Shown here: positions 33,894 to 42,605 of the stretch, piece by piece
Position numbering within the stretch: the stretch's first letter is position 1
How the letters are laid out: each line of letters opens with the position of its first letter
From: JBNFVY01 sp049943335
GTDB lineage: Bacteria; Pseudomonadota; Alphaproteobacteria; Rhodobacterales; Rhodobacteraceae
NCBI RefSeq assembly: GCF_049943335.1
Contig: NZ_JBNFVY010000001.1
Location: forward strand, 558,001-622,000
Reading direction: 5' to 3'
DNA length: 64,000 nucleotides
Position numbers and translations under genes: made by a program
The notes under the pieces: generated by a model
Databases searched by the model: none
The model's input: the letters and a program-made list of their open reading frames with translations, nothing else
Told to the model about the DNA's origin: nothing

Positions 33894-35423
33894 TCAGCTT
33901 GGACCGATTGGCGTGCAATCCATGTTGCGCGCCTGAAGGCGGCGACAGGCGAGACTGGCGGTGTTTTCATCCAGCCCGACGAAGTTCGCGTCGAATCCGC
34001 GTGGGGTCTTGACGACCTTGCGCAGGGCCATGTCCAGCGTGTTTACCTCGGTCAGGGCTGTCTTCAGCAGGACGCGTTCGGCCTCATACCGCGACCCATA
34101 AAGCCCGATGTTGATGCCCCAGTGCCGCCCGCCAGAGGTAGACAGGCGCGTCACGACCTCGGGTTCGGTGGTTGCCGGCGGTTGTTGGGCAGGTTTGGCA
34201 TCGGCAAGCTCTAGCGTCTTGGGCCGCGCTTTGGGGCGCAACGATAGTGTTGCGGCCGATGTGGCCTGCGCCGCCAAAAGCGCCATCGATTGCGCCGTTT
34301 GTTCCGCATTGGGTGAAGGCGCCGGGGCGGGCGGCGCGGTTTCTTGCGCCTGCGCCAGTTGAACGGTGCTTGCCACGTTTTTCTGAAGCGCCATCAGCGT
34401 CGCATCGTCGATTGCCGGTTCGCTGCCCGGACGAAGGCGCGGGATCGGACTGGATTTGATGTTGATCGAAACACGGATGACCTTGCTGGCGGGCATGATT
34501 CCGTTCTTTATCGCGCTGGCCGGAACGCTTTCGGGGGCGCTGGCAACGCGTGTGCCGGGCCCCTGATAGGCAGGCTTGCGTGGCTTGACGACCGCGACAC
34601 GGCTGGGCGCGCGCTTGAACCCCATGTCCAACAATTCAGCCACGCGCTGGTTGCGCGATGCGGTCGAACGGCCGCCAAATACCGTGGCGATGATGCGTTC
34701 GCGGCCGCGTTCAGCCGACGCGACCAAGTTGAAACCGGCCGCGCGGGTATAGCCGGTCTTGATCCCGTCTGCGCCGCGATAGGCCGACAGGAAGCGCCGG
34801 TTCGTGTTCGCCACATCGCGGATGCCGGCATTGGTCGTCTGGCGCGAGAACAGGTTATAGTATTCGGGATAGTCATAGAACAGATGGCGGCCCAGTTTCG
34901 TCATGTCGCGCGCGGTTGAAAGGTGCCCGCTTTCTGTCAGGCCATGCGCGTTCTTGAAGGTGGTCCGCGTCATTCCGAGCGCTTTGGCTGTCCGGTTCAT
35001 CCGGCGTGCAAATGCCGCTTCCGAGCCTGAAATCGCCTCGCCCAAGGCGGTGGCCGCATCGTTCGCGCTTTTGACTGCGGCGGCCCTGATGAGATAGCGC
35101 AGAGCGATGCGCTGGCCTTCCCTGAGGCCCAGTTTCGATGGCGGTTCGCTGGCCGCATTCCGGGAAATCCGGACTTTGGTATCGAGTGAAATTTCGCTGT
35201 TTTCGACCGCCTCGAACACGACATACAAGGTCATCATCTTGGTCAGGGATGCAGGGTGCAGCCGGGTGTCCGCATTTCGCGAATGCAACACCTCCCCCGA
35301 TCGCGCGTCGATGACCATCGCCGCATAGGGGGCTGCCAAACCGGCCCGCGGGGCCGACGAAATTGCCACAAGAAATAGAATGCACAGCCCGTGCAGGGCC
35401 CACTGCCGCAAACGTGTACGCAC
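33894..35423 (-). CDS. D-alanyl-D-alanine carboxypeptidase (PBP5/6 type) with SPOR-like tail
   Basis: A 509-residue penicillin-binding carboxypeptidase that trims the terminal D-Ala of peptidoglycan stem peptides. A signal peptide covers about residues 1-31. The three active-site motifs are intact: S59-LT-K62, S119-A-N121 and K222-T-G224. A Pro/Ala-rich linker (about 340-410) leads to a final domain with WGINIGLYGSRYEAERVLLKT, like the SPOR fold that binds denuded glycan strands. This architecture is frequent in alphaproteobacteria. It is convergent with yejF; an importer of peptides beside a murein enzyme is suggestive only. Confidence 0.92.
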   Translation of the reverse strand: MRTRLRQWALHGLCILFLVAISSAPRAGLAAPYAAMVIDARSGEVLHSRNADTRLHPASLTKMMTLYVVFEAVENSEISLDTKVRISRNAASEPPSKLGLREGQRIALRYLIRAAAVKSANDAATALGEAISGSEAAFARRMNRTAKALGMTRTTFKNAHGLTESGHLSTARDMTKLGRHLFYDYPEYYNLFSRQTTNAGIRDVANTNRRFLSAYRGADGIKTGYTRAAGFNLVASAERGRERIIATVFGGRSTASRNQRVAELLDMGFKRAPSRVAVVKPRKPAYQGPGTRVASAPESVPASAIKNGIMPASKVIRVSINIKSSPIPRLRPGSEPAIDDATLMALQKNVASTVQLAQAQETAPPAPAPSPNAEQTAQSMALLAAQATSAATLSLRPKARPKTLELADAKPAQQPPATTEPEVVTRLSTSGGRHWGINIGLYGSRYEAERVLLKTALTEVNTLDMALRKVVKTPRGFDANFVGLDENTASLACRRLQARNMDCTPIGPS

Positions 35424-35598
35424 GTTGTCCGCCTTTTCTGCCTCAGACGCCGGATCATACCGCCCAGCTTGTTGATTGCCGGAACGGTAACATGGGTTAG
35501 ATTCTCAGAAAACACTTAATTTTTAGGGAATTTGGGGCATTGCAGGGTGGCAACGCCACATGATGGGTTGGGCCCAGGTTGTGCCGCAATATGTGCAA

Positions 35599-36303
35599 TC
35601 AGCCGTGTTCGATTTCATCTACCAGCGCGGCCAGACCGGATAAATCCGGCAATTCGTGGAATCGGTCGTGATCTGGATGGTCGGCGTGCTCAAGTTCCCA
35701 GGTCAGCCCGTGGGGCACAAAAACCCCCCATCCGCCTGCTTCGATCGGCGGAATCACATCGCTCTTCATCGAGTTGCCGGCCATGAGGGCACGCCCGGCG
35801 CCCTCGCCCAGGTCGTCGAAAATGCGCGCGTAGACCGGGGCGGTCTTTTCGGACACGATTTCGACGGCGTGAAAAAGTTGCCCCAGACCCGACTGCGCAA
35901 GTTTGCGATCCTGATCCAGAAGATCACCCTTGGTAATCAGGATGACACGATGCGACTCAGCCATCGCTTCGACAGCGTCTTGCGCATGAGGCAGCAGTTC
36001 GATGGGATGGCGCAGCATGTCACGCCCGGCGTCAATCAGCTGGGCAATGACCGGGGCCGGAACACGTTGATCCGTGACTTCGATGGCCGTTTCGATCATC
36101 GACAAGACAAAGCCTTTGACCCCGTATCCGTAGTGCGAAAGGTTCTTGCGCTCGGCCGCGCGCAGGCGTTCGGCCAGATGATCCGGTTCTGTGTAGTCGG
36201 CAAGAAGGTCTGCGAATCGTTCCTGCGTCATGCGAAAGAACTGTTCGTTCTGCCACAGGGTATCGTCGGCATCGAAGCCGATCGTGGTAATTTTCTGCGC
36301 CAT
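35599..36303 (-). CDS. HAD family hydrolase
   Basis: A 234-residue HAD hydrolase. Motif I is FDADDTLWQNE near residue 10 (aspartates 10 and 12), motif II is ILITKGD, the motif III lysine is in EKTAP, and motif IV appears as GNSMKSDV. The helical cap between motifs I and II places it with the YjjG/haloacid-dehalogenase type; the substrate is unknown. It stands alone, between the carboxypeptidase and the divergent clpS. Confidence 0.87.
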   Translation of the reverse strand: MAQKITTIGFDADDTLWQNEQFFRMTQERFADLLADYTEPDHLAERLRAAERKNLSHYGYGVKGFVLSMIETAIEVTDQRVPAPVIAQLIDAGRDMLRHPIELLPHAQDAVEAMAESHRVILITKGDLLDQDRKLAQSGLGQLFHAVEIVSEKTAPVYARIFDDLGEGAGRALMAGNSMKSDVIPPIEAGGWGVFVPHGLTWELEHADHPDHDRFHELPDLSGLAALVDEIEHG

Positions 36304-36426
36304 TTCTCTGTACTTTACCGATGTTTAGCCCGCAGGGTCTTTTCTGCCCCGTTGATGGTCCTATATGATGCGCCCAAGCAACCGTTTTTTGGCATGTGAA
36401 TTGAAGTGAAGCCGCACTTGGCGAAA

Positions 36427-36753
36427 ATGTCCGATAAAAAATCCCCCGACGCCCCCGGCGCCGGGACCGATGTCATTGTCGAAACAAAACCCAAGACCAA
36501 GAAGCCGCCGCTCTACAAGGTGCTGATGCTGAATGACGATTACACGCCGATGGAGTTTGTGGTGCATGTGCTGGAACGCTTTTTCCAGATCAACCACAGC
36601 CAGGCGATCGAAATCATGCTGACCGTGCACAAAAAGGGTTTGGCCGTGGTTGGCGTATTTCCCTATGAAATCGCGGAAACAAAAGTCAACCAGGTGATGG
36701 ACCTGGCGCGCAAGAACCAGCACCCGCTGCAATGCACCTTCGAAAAAGAATAG
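36427..36753 (+). CDS. clpS: ATP-dependent Clp protease adaptor ClpS
   Basis: ClpS, 108 residues, brings N-end-rule substrates to ClpAP. The core is clear: PPLYKVLMLNDDYTPMEFVVHVLERFF, with the Asn-Asp-Asp pocket for the substrate's N-terminal residue, then AIEIMLTVHKKGLAVVGVFPYEIAETKV. An N-terminal tail of about 30 polar residues precedes it. ATG 36427 is chosen; a GTG at 36406 is also in frame and would add seven residues. No clpA is adjacent; rsmC follows after 19 bases and may be cotranscribed. Confidence 0.95.
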   Translation: MSDKKSPDAPGAGTDVIVETKPKTKKPPLYKVLMLNDDYTPMEFVVHVLERFFQINHSQAIEIMLTVHKKGLAVVGVFPYEIAETKVNQVMDLARKNQHPLQCTFEKE

Positions 36754-36772
36754 GGCGGCAGCCCGCATTCCC

Positions 36773-37756
36773 ATGACAGTTTCCCGGCTTTCCCTGGCGA
36801 TTGAAGAGGGTCTGGTCGCGCTTGACCCCGGTGCGCGTGTCGTCGTGCTGCGTCCGCGGGCTGGCTACGCGCTCAGCAGCATCGACAAACCCGATATCGT
36901 CCAGACTTTCTATACCGATGCGCGCGTCTTCGAAGATGCGGGGCTGCGCGTTCTTGGCGAACCCGACGGGCCCCCCGACGGGCCCTATGACGCGGCCGTT
37001 GTCTGTCTGCCGCGGGTAAAGGCCGAAGCGCGCGGATTGATCGAAGCGGCCGCACGCGTGTCACGTGGCGGGCCGGTGATCGTGGATGGTCAAAAGGTCG
37101 ACGGGATCGACAGCGTTCTTCGCGACGTCAAAAAGCGAACCAGCATTCACGGCGTGCTATCCAAGGCCCATGGCAAGATCTTTGCGTTCGAAGGCGGCGA
37201 TTTTTCTGATTGGGCCGATCCGGGGCCGCTGAATGCGTGCGGGTTTCAGACGCTGACGGGCGTATTTTCCGCCGATGGGCCCGATAAAGCATCGATCTTG
37301 CTGGCTGACGTGCTGCCGTCGCTGAATGGCCGGATTGCCGATCTTGGGGCGGGGTGGGGCTATCTTTCTGCAAGAACGCTGGAGCGCAGCCCCGATGTGA
37401 CCGAATGTCATTTGATCGAAGCGGAAGCACGCGCGCTGGCCTGTGCGCGCGTCAATGTGACCGACCCGCGGGCGCGGTTCCACTGGGGCGACGCGACTGC
37501 CGCGACAGAGCCCGAAAATCTTGACCACGTGATCATGAACCCGCCATTTCACAACACGCGCACGCCAGACCCCGGCCTGGGGCGCGCCTTTATCGCCACT
37601 GCGGCAAGGTTGTTGACACCGCGTGGCACCTTGTGGCTGGTTGCCAATCGGCATTTGCCGTACGAGATCACGCTTGCAGAACTGTTCACCGATGTCCAAG
37701 AGGTGGGTGGCAATACCGGGTTCAAGGTTTTGCGGGCGACTCGGCCCAAACCCTGA
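36773..37756 (+). CDS. rsmC: 16S rRNA (guanine-N2) methyltransferase, RsmC-like
   Basis: A 327-residue protein with two methyltransferase-like halves, as in RsmC. The N-terminal half lacks a good SAM site, while the C-terminal half shows the SAM motif IADLGAGWGYLSA and the catalytic NPPFHNTRTPD. RsmC methylates G1207 of 16S rRNA in E. coli. The same fold includes RsmD/RlmG enzymes, so the exact target base is inferred. It follows clpS by 19 bases. Confidence 0.85.
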   Translation: MTVSRLSLAIEEGLVALDPGARVVVLRPRAGYALSSIDKPDIVQTFYTDARVFEDAGLRVLGEPDGPPDGPYDAAVVCLPRVKAEARGLIEAAARVSRGGPVIVDGQKVDGIDSVLRDVKKRTSIHGVLSKAHGKIFAFEGGDFSDWADPGPLNACGFQTLTGVFSADGPDKASILLADVLPSLNGRIADLGAGWGYLSARTLERSPDVTECHLIEAEARALACARVNVTDPRARFHWGDATAATEPENLDHVIMNPPFHNTRTPDPGLGRAFIATAARLLTPRGTLWLVANRHLPYEITLAELFTDVQEVGGNTGFKVLRATRPKP

Positions 37757-37803
37757 CCCACGTTTTGGCGGGCTTGGACCCGCAAGATATTGGAGCTTTC
37801 GGG

Positions 37804-38613
37804 ATGAGCTTTTCCATCGCAGGCAAGACCGCCATCGTCACAGGTGCGGCGACCGGCATAGGGCGCGCCATTGCCCGCCAGTTCGCCGAAGCTGGGGCCA
37901 ATGTCATGTGCGCGGACATGGACGAAGAGGGGCTGGTCAGCGAGTTTGGGGACGAGGCCGAAGCCGAGGACACGGCAATCAAGTTCTATGCGGGCGACCT
38001 GCGCGAGAAACTGACCATTGCGAACCTGTTGTCGGCGACGTTGGATGCCTTTGACGGGATGGACATATTGGTGAACGCGTCGCGTCAGGTGCTGAATTCG
38101 GATCCGCTGTGTTCCGAAGACGATGGCATCGAAAGCATGTTGCAGCAGAATCTGATAACATCGCTGCGGGTCACGCAGGCAGTGGCAAAGAAGATGATCG
38201 CCTTGGCCGGTGAGCGCGAGGACAAGAGCCAGATCGGCTCGATCATCAACTTGTCATCGATTGCCGCGCACCGGACCCACCCATCACTGGTCGGGTTTTC
38301 TGTGGCCTCTGCGGCGCTGGAACAGATGACCCGGTCGATGGCGGTTTCGCTTGCGCCAGAGGGCATTCGGGTCAACGCGCTGGCGTGTGGATCGGTGATG
38401 TCCACTTCTCTCAAAACGACCTTGGCCGAGCAGCCCGATCTTCGCGATCGAATCATCGAGGCCACGCCGATGGGCCGTATTGCACCAGCCAGCGAACTGG
38501 CCGAGGCGGCCCAGTTCCTTGCCTCGGGCGCGGCGGGGTTCATGACGGGGCAGGTGCTGACGATCGACGGCGGGCGTACGCTGACTGACAACGTGGCCAG
38601 CCCGGCACATTAG
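37804..38613 (+). CDS. Short-chain dehydrogenase/reductase homologue lacking the catalytic Tyr and Lys
   Basis: A 269-residue SDR-fold protein. The cofactor-binding TGAATGIG (residues 13-20), the serine block INLSSIAAH and the C-terminal ASGAAGFMTGQVLTIDGG are intact. But the YxxxK catalytic pair is replaced: the segment reads GFSVASAALE, so Phe165 stands for Tyr and Ser169 for Lys, and NNAG reads NASR. The frame is clean and the substitutions are in the given bases, so this is probably a non-enzymatic or altered SDR rather than a broken gene. It lies 47 bases after rsmC. Binding of NAD(P) may be retained. Function unknown. Confidence 0.85.
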   Translation: MSFSIAGKTAIVTGAATGIGRAIARQFAEAGANVMCADMDEEGLVSEFGDEAEAEDTAIKFYAGDLREKLTIANLLSATLDAFDGMDILVNASRQVLNSDPLCSEDDGIESMLQQNLITSLRVTQAVAKKMIALAGEREDKSQIGSIINLSSIAAHRTHPSLVGFSVASAALEQMTRSMAVSLAPEGIRVNALACGSVMSTSLKTTLAEQPDLRDRIIEATPMGRIAPASELAEAAQFLASGAAGFMTGQVLTIDGGRTLTDNVASPAH

Positions 38614-38620
38614 GGCCTGC

Positions 38621-39007
38621 TCAGGACGGGTACTGCGCCCGGCACTGCGCATAGGTTTGGGGCAGTGCGCGGGCCAATTCGGCCCGTTTGGCCTTCATCT
38701 GCGCCAGTTTGCGTTTTTCCAGATCCAGGTCGATGGCAACGGGGACTGTCTTTTCCCGCGGCTCGTTCATTTGGCACAAAAGGAAATCCAGGTTGTCGCC
38801 CCGGTTGCCGGCGCAGAACTGCAAAGACATCCCCGGTTCCAGCCGTGTTTCCACAGCAAAGCCCCGCGTGACGTTCGCTTCGGACTGCGCGATCAGGCTA
38901 TCCAGCGTGACCACATCGCGGTTTGCCGTAGCGATGCAACGCTCTTGCGGGGTGGCGCAAGCCGCCAGGATCGATACGGCAGACAGGGCGATAAATGGAC
39001 GCAACAT
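38621..39007 (-). CDS. Small predicted lipoprotein of unknown function
   Basis: A 128-residue protein with a lipoprotein signal: a hydrophobic start and the lipobox LAAC with Cys17. The mature part has three further cysteines and a charged C-terminal helix (LEKRKLAQMKAKRAELARAL). No domain recognised. It is convergent with the SDR gene (seven bases between stops) and divergent from hemF. Confidence 0.78.
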   Translation of the reverse strand: MLRPFIALSAVSILAACATPQERCIATANRDVVTLDSLIAQSEANVTRGFAVETRLEPGMSLQFCAGNRGDNLDFLLCQMNEPREKTVPVAIDLDLEKRKLAQMKAKRAELARALPQTYAQCRAQYPS

Positions 39008-39123
39008 GGGTCAACTCCGGTTTCAGTCCCCCACAAGATAGGGTCTATTGGCGCCACTGCAATGGCCGGCTGGCCCGGTACGCTGAAAGCTGATAAGTCC
39101 CGCCGGGCAAGACGGAGAGTTCG

Positions 39124-40008
39124 ATGACCACTGAAATGGCACCCGAAAAAGACCGCGCCAGCACGTGGTTCCGCGACCTGCGTGACCAAATCGTAGCGGC
39201 ATTCGAAACGCTTGAAAGAGAACAGACGGCTGGCCCTCTGGCCGACCAGCCGGCGGGCCGGTTCGAGGTGACAGAAACCTGGCGCGACGGCGGCGCGGGC
39301 GGCGGCGGGTTGATGAGCGTCATGCGCGGCGGGCGGGTGTTTGAAAAAGTCGGCGTCAACATATCGACGGTGCATGGCACCCTGGGCCCGCGCGCGGTGG
39401 CCGCGATGGCGGCGCGCAAGGACATGCCGGGGATGACAGACGATCCCAGATTCTGGGCATCGGGCATCAGCCTGGTGGCCCATATGCAAAACCCACACAC
39501 CCCGGCGGTGCATATGAATACGCGCATGTTCTGGACGCCCCACGGCTGGTGGTTCGGGGGCGGGTCCGACCTGAACCCTTGCATCGAATATGACGAAGAT
39601 ACCGCGTTCTTTCATGGCATCTTGCGGGAATTTTGCGATCTGCACGATCCCGCATTCTACCCGCGCTACAAGGCATGGGCGGACGAATATTTCTTTATCC
39701 CGCACCGGGGCCGCGCCCGCGGGGTCGGGGGCATCTTTTACGACGATCACAACACCGGTGATTGGGAAACCGATTTCGCCTTTACCCAGGACGTGGGCCG
39801 CGCTTTCCTGCCCGCGTTCGTCGGGGTGACCAAAAAAAGGCGCGATACGGTGTGGGACGAAAAAGATCGCGACGCCCAGCTGGTCCATCGCGGTCTTTAT
39901 GCGGAATACAACCTGGTCTACGACCGGGGAACCAAGTTCGGGCTGGAAACCGGGCATGATGCGAACGCGGTGCTGATGTCGCTGCCGCCATTGGCCAAGT
40001 GGATCTGA
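39124..40008 (+). CDS. hemF: Oxygen-dependent coproporphyrinogen III oxidase
   Basis: HemF, 294 residues, converts coproporphyrinogen III to protoporphyrinogen IX using oxygen. Signature blocks: MRGGRVFEKVGVNIS, NPHTPAVHMNTRMF, WWFGGGSDLNP, KAWADEYFFIPHRGRARGVGGIFYDD and YAEYNLVYDRGTKFGL. Length and order match the family. The window also encodes the oxygen-independent counterpart HemN at 46.3 kb under an FNR-type box, so the cell can do this step in both oxygen states. The stop touches the stop of the convergent unknown gene with no base between. Confidence 0.97.
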   Translation: MTTEMAPEKDRASTWFRDLRDQIVAAFETLEREQTAGPLADQPAGRFEVTETWRDGGAGGGGLMSVMRGGRVFEKVGVNISTVHGTLGPRAVAAMAARKDMPGMTDDPRFWASGISLVAHMQNPHTPAVHMNTRMFWTPHGWWFGGGSDLNPCIEYDEDTAFFHGILREFCDLHDPAFYPRYKAWADEYFFIPHRGRARGVGGIFYDDHNTGDWETDFAFTQDVGRAFLPAFVGVTKKRRDTVWDEKDRDAQLVHRGLYAEYNLVYDRGTKFGLETGHDANAVLMSLPPLAKWI

Positions 40009-41220
40009 TCAGTCGACCGACTTGAAAACGACCCCGCCGGAATTCAGCGCTCCGCCACTGAAAGTGCGCGATGTGCCCTTGCGCGCATTGCCATTGTTCA
40101 GGATCGGTTCGCTGGGGGGCGATTGGTCTTGGTCGTCATTGACGTCAGACAGGGCATGTTGGCGGGCGCGTTCCAGTTTTTCGGCCTCGCGCCGGGCGCG
40201 TTCTTCGGCGCGGTCCTTGCGCGCGTTGTGTTCGATTCCCAGTTTGGGTGACCGCGCTTGTGGCGGAAAATACTTGCCCAGAACTGGTAGGGCAGGATTG
40301 GTCGCCATGGCCATTTCGATCGCTGTGTTGTCTTCGGGGATGGTCGGCGCGCGCAGCCAATAGAACGATGGCCGAACAGCGACTTCGGCAATATAGGTGT
40401 CCGGTTCGTCTTTGCGCCCAGGTTGCGTCTTTACGTCGTCTTTGATTGCCAGGTTGTAAAGCACGCAGGTGCCATAGGTATCGCGGATCTTTTCGCAGGT
40501 GAGTTTCGCCGCTTGCAACAGGTCAGCGCGGGCCGTGGCACGCGCTTCTGGTGTGTTTTCAACCGTCAACGCTGTTTGCTGGTGGCCGTGGCCACGCAAG
40601 GCTTCGATCGCCCACCCCGCCTTGTCCGAGGTATTGCCGGGAAGGATGGCCGGTAGAAAGGCCAGTTCCGCTTCGATGCGCCACATCGGGGCCGTGTGAA
40701 CATCTTGCGAAGGCTTGTGGAACGTCTCACCGTGGGCGGAAACATGGACACGCTCGGTATTGGCGCCAATCAATGCGCAGCCGCGAACCAGATCGCCGAT
40801 ATAGACGTCGGCGCATTCACGCATCACCAGATCGCCCGCGCGCGCTTCGACCATGATCTGTTCAAGCTCTTGCGGTGGGGCGGATTCGCCGTCGCGCAGG
40901 ACATCGTCGAGCGAAACGATCATTTGGAAAGTCAGCGTGCGATCCGCATTATAGAGATCAGGGTTCATGAGGGCTTTGACTTCTTGGGCTGCGCTGCGCG
41001 TGCCCAAGTTCAGCATGCCGTTCATCTTTTCGCCGACCCAGCCGACCTTGCCGGGAAGGCCCTTGGCTTCACTGATCGAGCCGGATTCAAACACGGCCTG
41101 TTCGCCGGACAGGGCCCTGGTGACCTGGCTGATCTGGCCGAAAAGGCCAAGTTGAAAGACCAGATAGCCGCCGATGAAAATCGCGCCGAACGCCAGGCGA
41201 ATTGCGGTGACGGGGTTCAT
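40009..41220 (-). CDS. Unknown membrane-anchored protein, second gene of an operon in the hem region
   Basis: A 403-residue protein of no recognised family. An N-terminal hydrophobic segment (about residues 6-28) acts as signal or anchor; the rest is a large soluble part with four cysteines in two close pairs (MRECADVYIGDLVRGC and LTCEKIRDTYGTC), then a charged, Arg/Glu-rich helix (about 325-350) and a low-complexity tail. Cysteine pairs suggest a periplasmic disulfide-bonded domain. The start overlaps the stop of the upstream 424-residue gene by four bases, so the two are translationally coupled. The GC content is like the neighbours, so it is not obviously foreign. Confidence 0.75.
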   Translation of the reverse strand: MNPVTAIRLAFGAIFIGGYLVFQLGLFGQISQVTRALSGEQAVFESGSISEAKGLPGKVGWVGEKMNGMLNLGTRSAAQEVKALMNPDLYNADRTLTFQMIVSLDDVLRDGESAPPQELEQIMVEARAGDLVMRECADVYIGDLVRGCALIGANTERVHVSAHGETFHKPSQDVHTAPMWRIEAELAFLPAILPGNTSDKAGWAIEALRGHGHQQTALTVENTPEARATARADLLQAAKLTCEKIRDTYGTCVLYNLAIKDDVKTQPGRKDEPDTYIAEVAVRPSFYWLRAPTIPEDNTAIEMAMATNPALPVLGKYFPPQARSPKLGIEHNARKDRAEERARREAEKLERARQHALSDVNDDQDQSPPSEPILNNGNARKGTSRTFSGGALNSGGVVFKSVD

Positions 41221-42491
41221 TGGGCGGTCTCCATCAATTGCGACGGGGTGTGGTCGACCTGCGCGCTCAGGGTTTCTTGCGGTAACAAGGGCGCAGGCGC
41301 CGCCTCGGGCACGTTGGGTGGAATCAGGCGGTTGATATCGCCATCAAGGAACTGCGCGACCAGATCGACCTGCATGGCCTGCACGGCGCGGGCGACCTCG
41401 TCATCGTGACCAGCCAAGATCACCTCGTCGTCCGAGACATAGACAACAGACTGGCTGAGGGGGCGGTGAGCAAAGCGCGGCTCTTCGCCCTGCGGCATGT
41501 GCCCCACCAGCATATGATAGCCGGTCGCGCCGCCGATCACGTTTTTCTTGGGATCTTGCCCGTAGAAATCGCGGAACCAGCCGGAATAGGCGAAATACCG
41601 TTTGTAATGCTGCCTGACGCTCTTTTCGCTCATCTGCTCGCGACCCGTCAGCGCGCCCCAGGTTTGTTCGGGTTCCTGCACGGGTTGCCAGTGACAGTTG
41701 GACTTCTTCACGTTGATGATTTCCATACTGTCCACCCCGTCCGGCAAGGCCACCGCAGCCGGACCATTGGACAACACCTGTACATGGGCGATCTCCGCAT
41801 CGGGGGCAGCCATGATATTGAACAGCGTGCGCGGTGATCCGGCCTGCAGCAGGACGTAAGCAGGCTTTTCGGTGCGCCCGACATAGACCGAAACAGTTTC
41901 CAGCGGCGCCCAGGCGACCCCGCCATGGCTGCTGCGTTCGGTGCGCAGGCGCGATCGAACGTTGGCGTAAGCCGGGTCGCGGCGGGACCGGGCGGTGCGC
42001 ATCCATTTCAGCGCGTAGTCTGTCAACCGATCCATCGAAATGACGTGCAAACCGGAGGTGCGATGACCGGGCGGGGTGTAGACAAAGACATTTGCCAGAT
42101 ATTCGCCCGCCCCGATGGCGCGCGGGGCGCAGTGATCCGGATTCGGCAAAATGTGATAATCCGCCGGGACCGGGTATTTTTCTTTCAGGTAGGGGTAGGT
42201 TTCGGGCGTAACGGCGTCCTTGATGAAATGCACGGTGCGGTTCGCGGCCATCAACGCATGTTCGCCCGCGCTGAAGCCAAATTCACCGTCGTAGCCCAAA
42301 AGGTTGGGATCGCTGGGCAGTTCCGTTTCGCCTGCCAGATTCACATGTGGGCCTGGCAGGTTGTCGGCGACGGTCATCGCGCCTTTCGCCCCGTAGCTTT
42401 CGGGGCGACTGGCGTCTTCCTTCATGCCAAGGACGAACCAGAAGGCGACGGCCAGCCCGGCCAGCGCCATGAGAATGTTTTTCGGTGACAT
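41217..42491 (-). CDS. Unknown membrane-anchored protein, first gene of an operon in the hem region
   Basis: A 424-residue protein of no recognised family. Residues about 5-23 are one hydrophobic segment (signal-anchor), followed by a long exported-looking domain with two cysteines (DHCAPR, KSNCHW) that could form a disulfide. Runs such as ANVFVYTPPGHRTSGLHVIS, VSVYVGRTEKPAYVLLQAG and IGGATGYHMLVGHMP suggest a beta-rich fold, and the C-terminus is Pro/Ala/Gln rich. It is the first of two coupled genes and lies between hemF and hemE. A link to heme is guilt by location only. Confidence 0.75.
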   Translation of the reverse strand: MSPKNILMALAGLAVAFWFVLGMKEDASRPESYGAKGAMTVADNLPGPHVNLAGETELPSDPNLLGYDGEFGFSAGEHALMAANRTVHFIKDAVTPETYPYLKEKYPVPADYHILPNPDHCAPRAIGAGEYLANVFVYTPPGHRTSGLHVISMDRLTDYALKWMRTARSRRDPAYANVRSRLRTERSSHGGVAWAPLETVSVYVGRTEKPAYVLLQAGSPRTLFNIMAAPDAEIAHVQVLSNGPAAVALPDGVDSMEIINVKKSNCHWQPVQEPEQTWGALTGREQMSEKSVRQHYKRYFAYSGWFRDFYGQDPKKNVIGGATGYHMLVGHMPQGEEPRFAHRPLSQSVVYVSDDEVILAGHDDEVARAVQAMQVDLVAQFLDGDINRLIPPNVPEAAPAPLLPQETLSAQVDHTPSQLMETAQ

Positions 42492-42605
42492 GCCTGTCCC
42501 CCTGCCTCCCGCTACGGTTTCGCAGGTACCAAAGACGGACAGTGGTGGCGGAATTTAGGCGCAAACGGGCCAATTTGGGGGGTATTGGCCCGGCGTGCGC
42601 GACAA

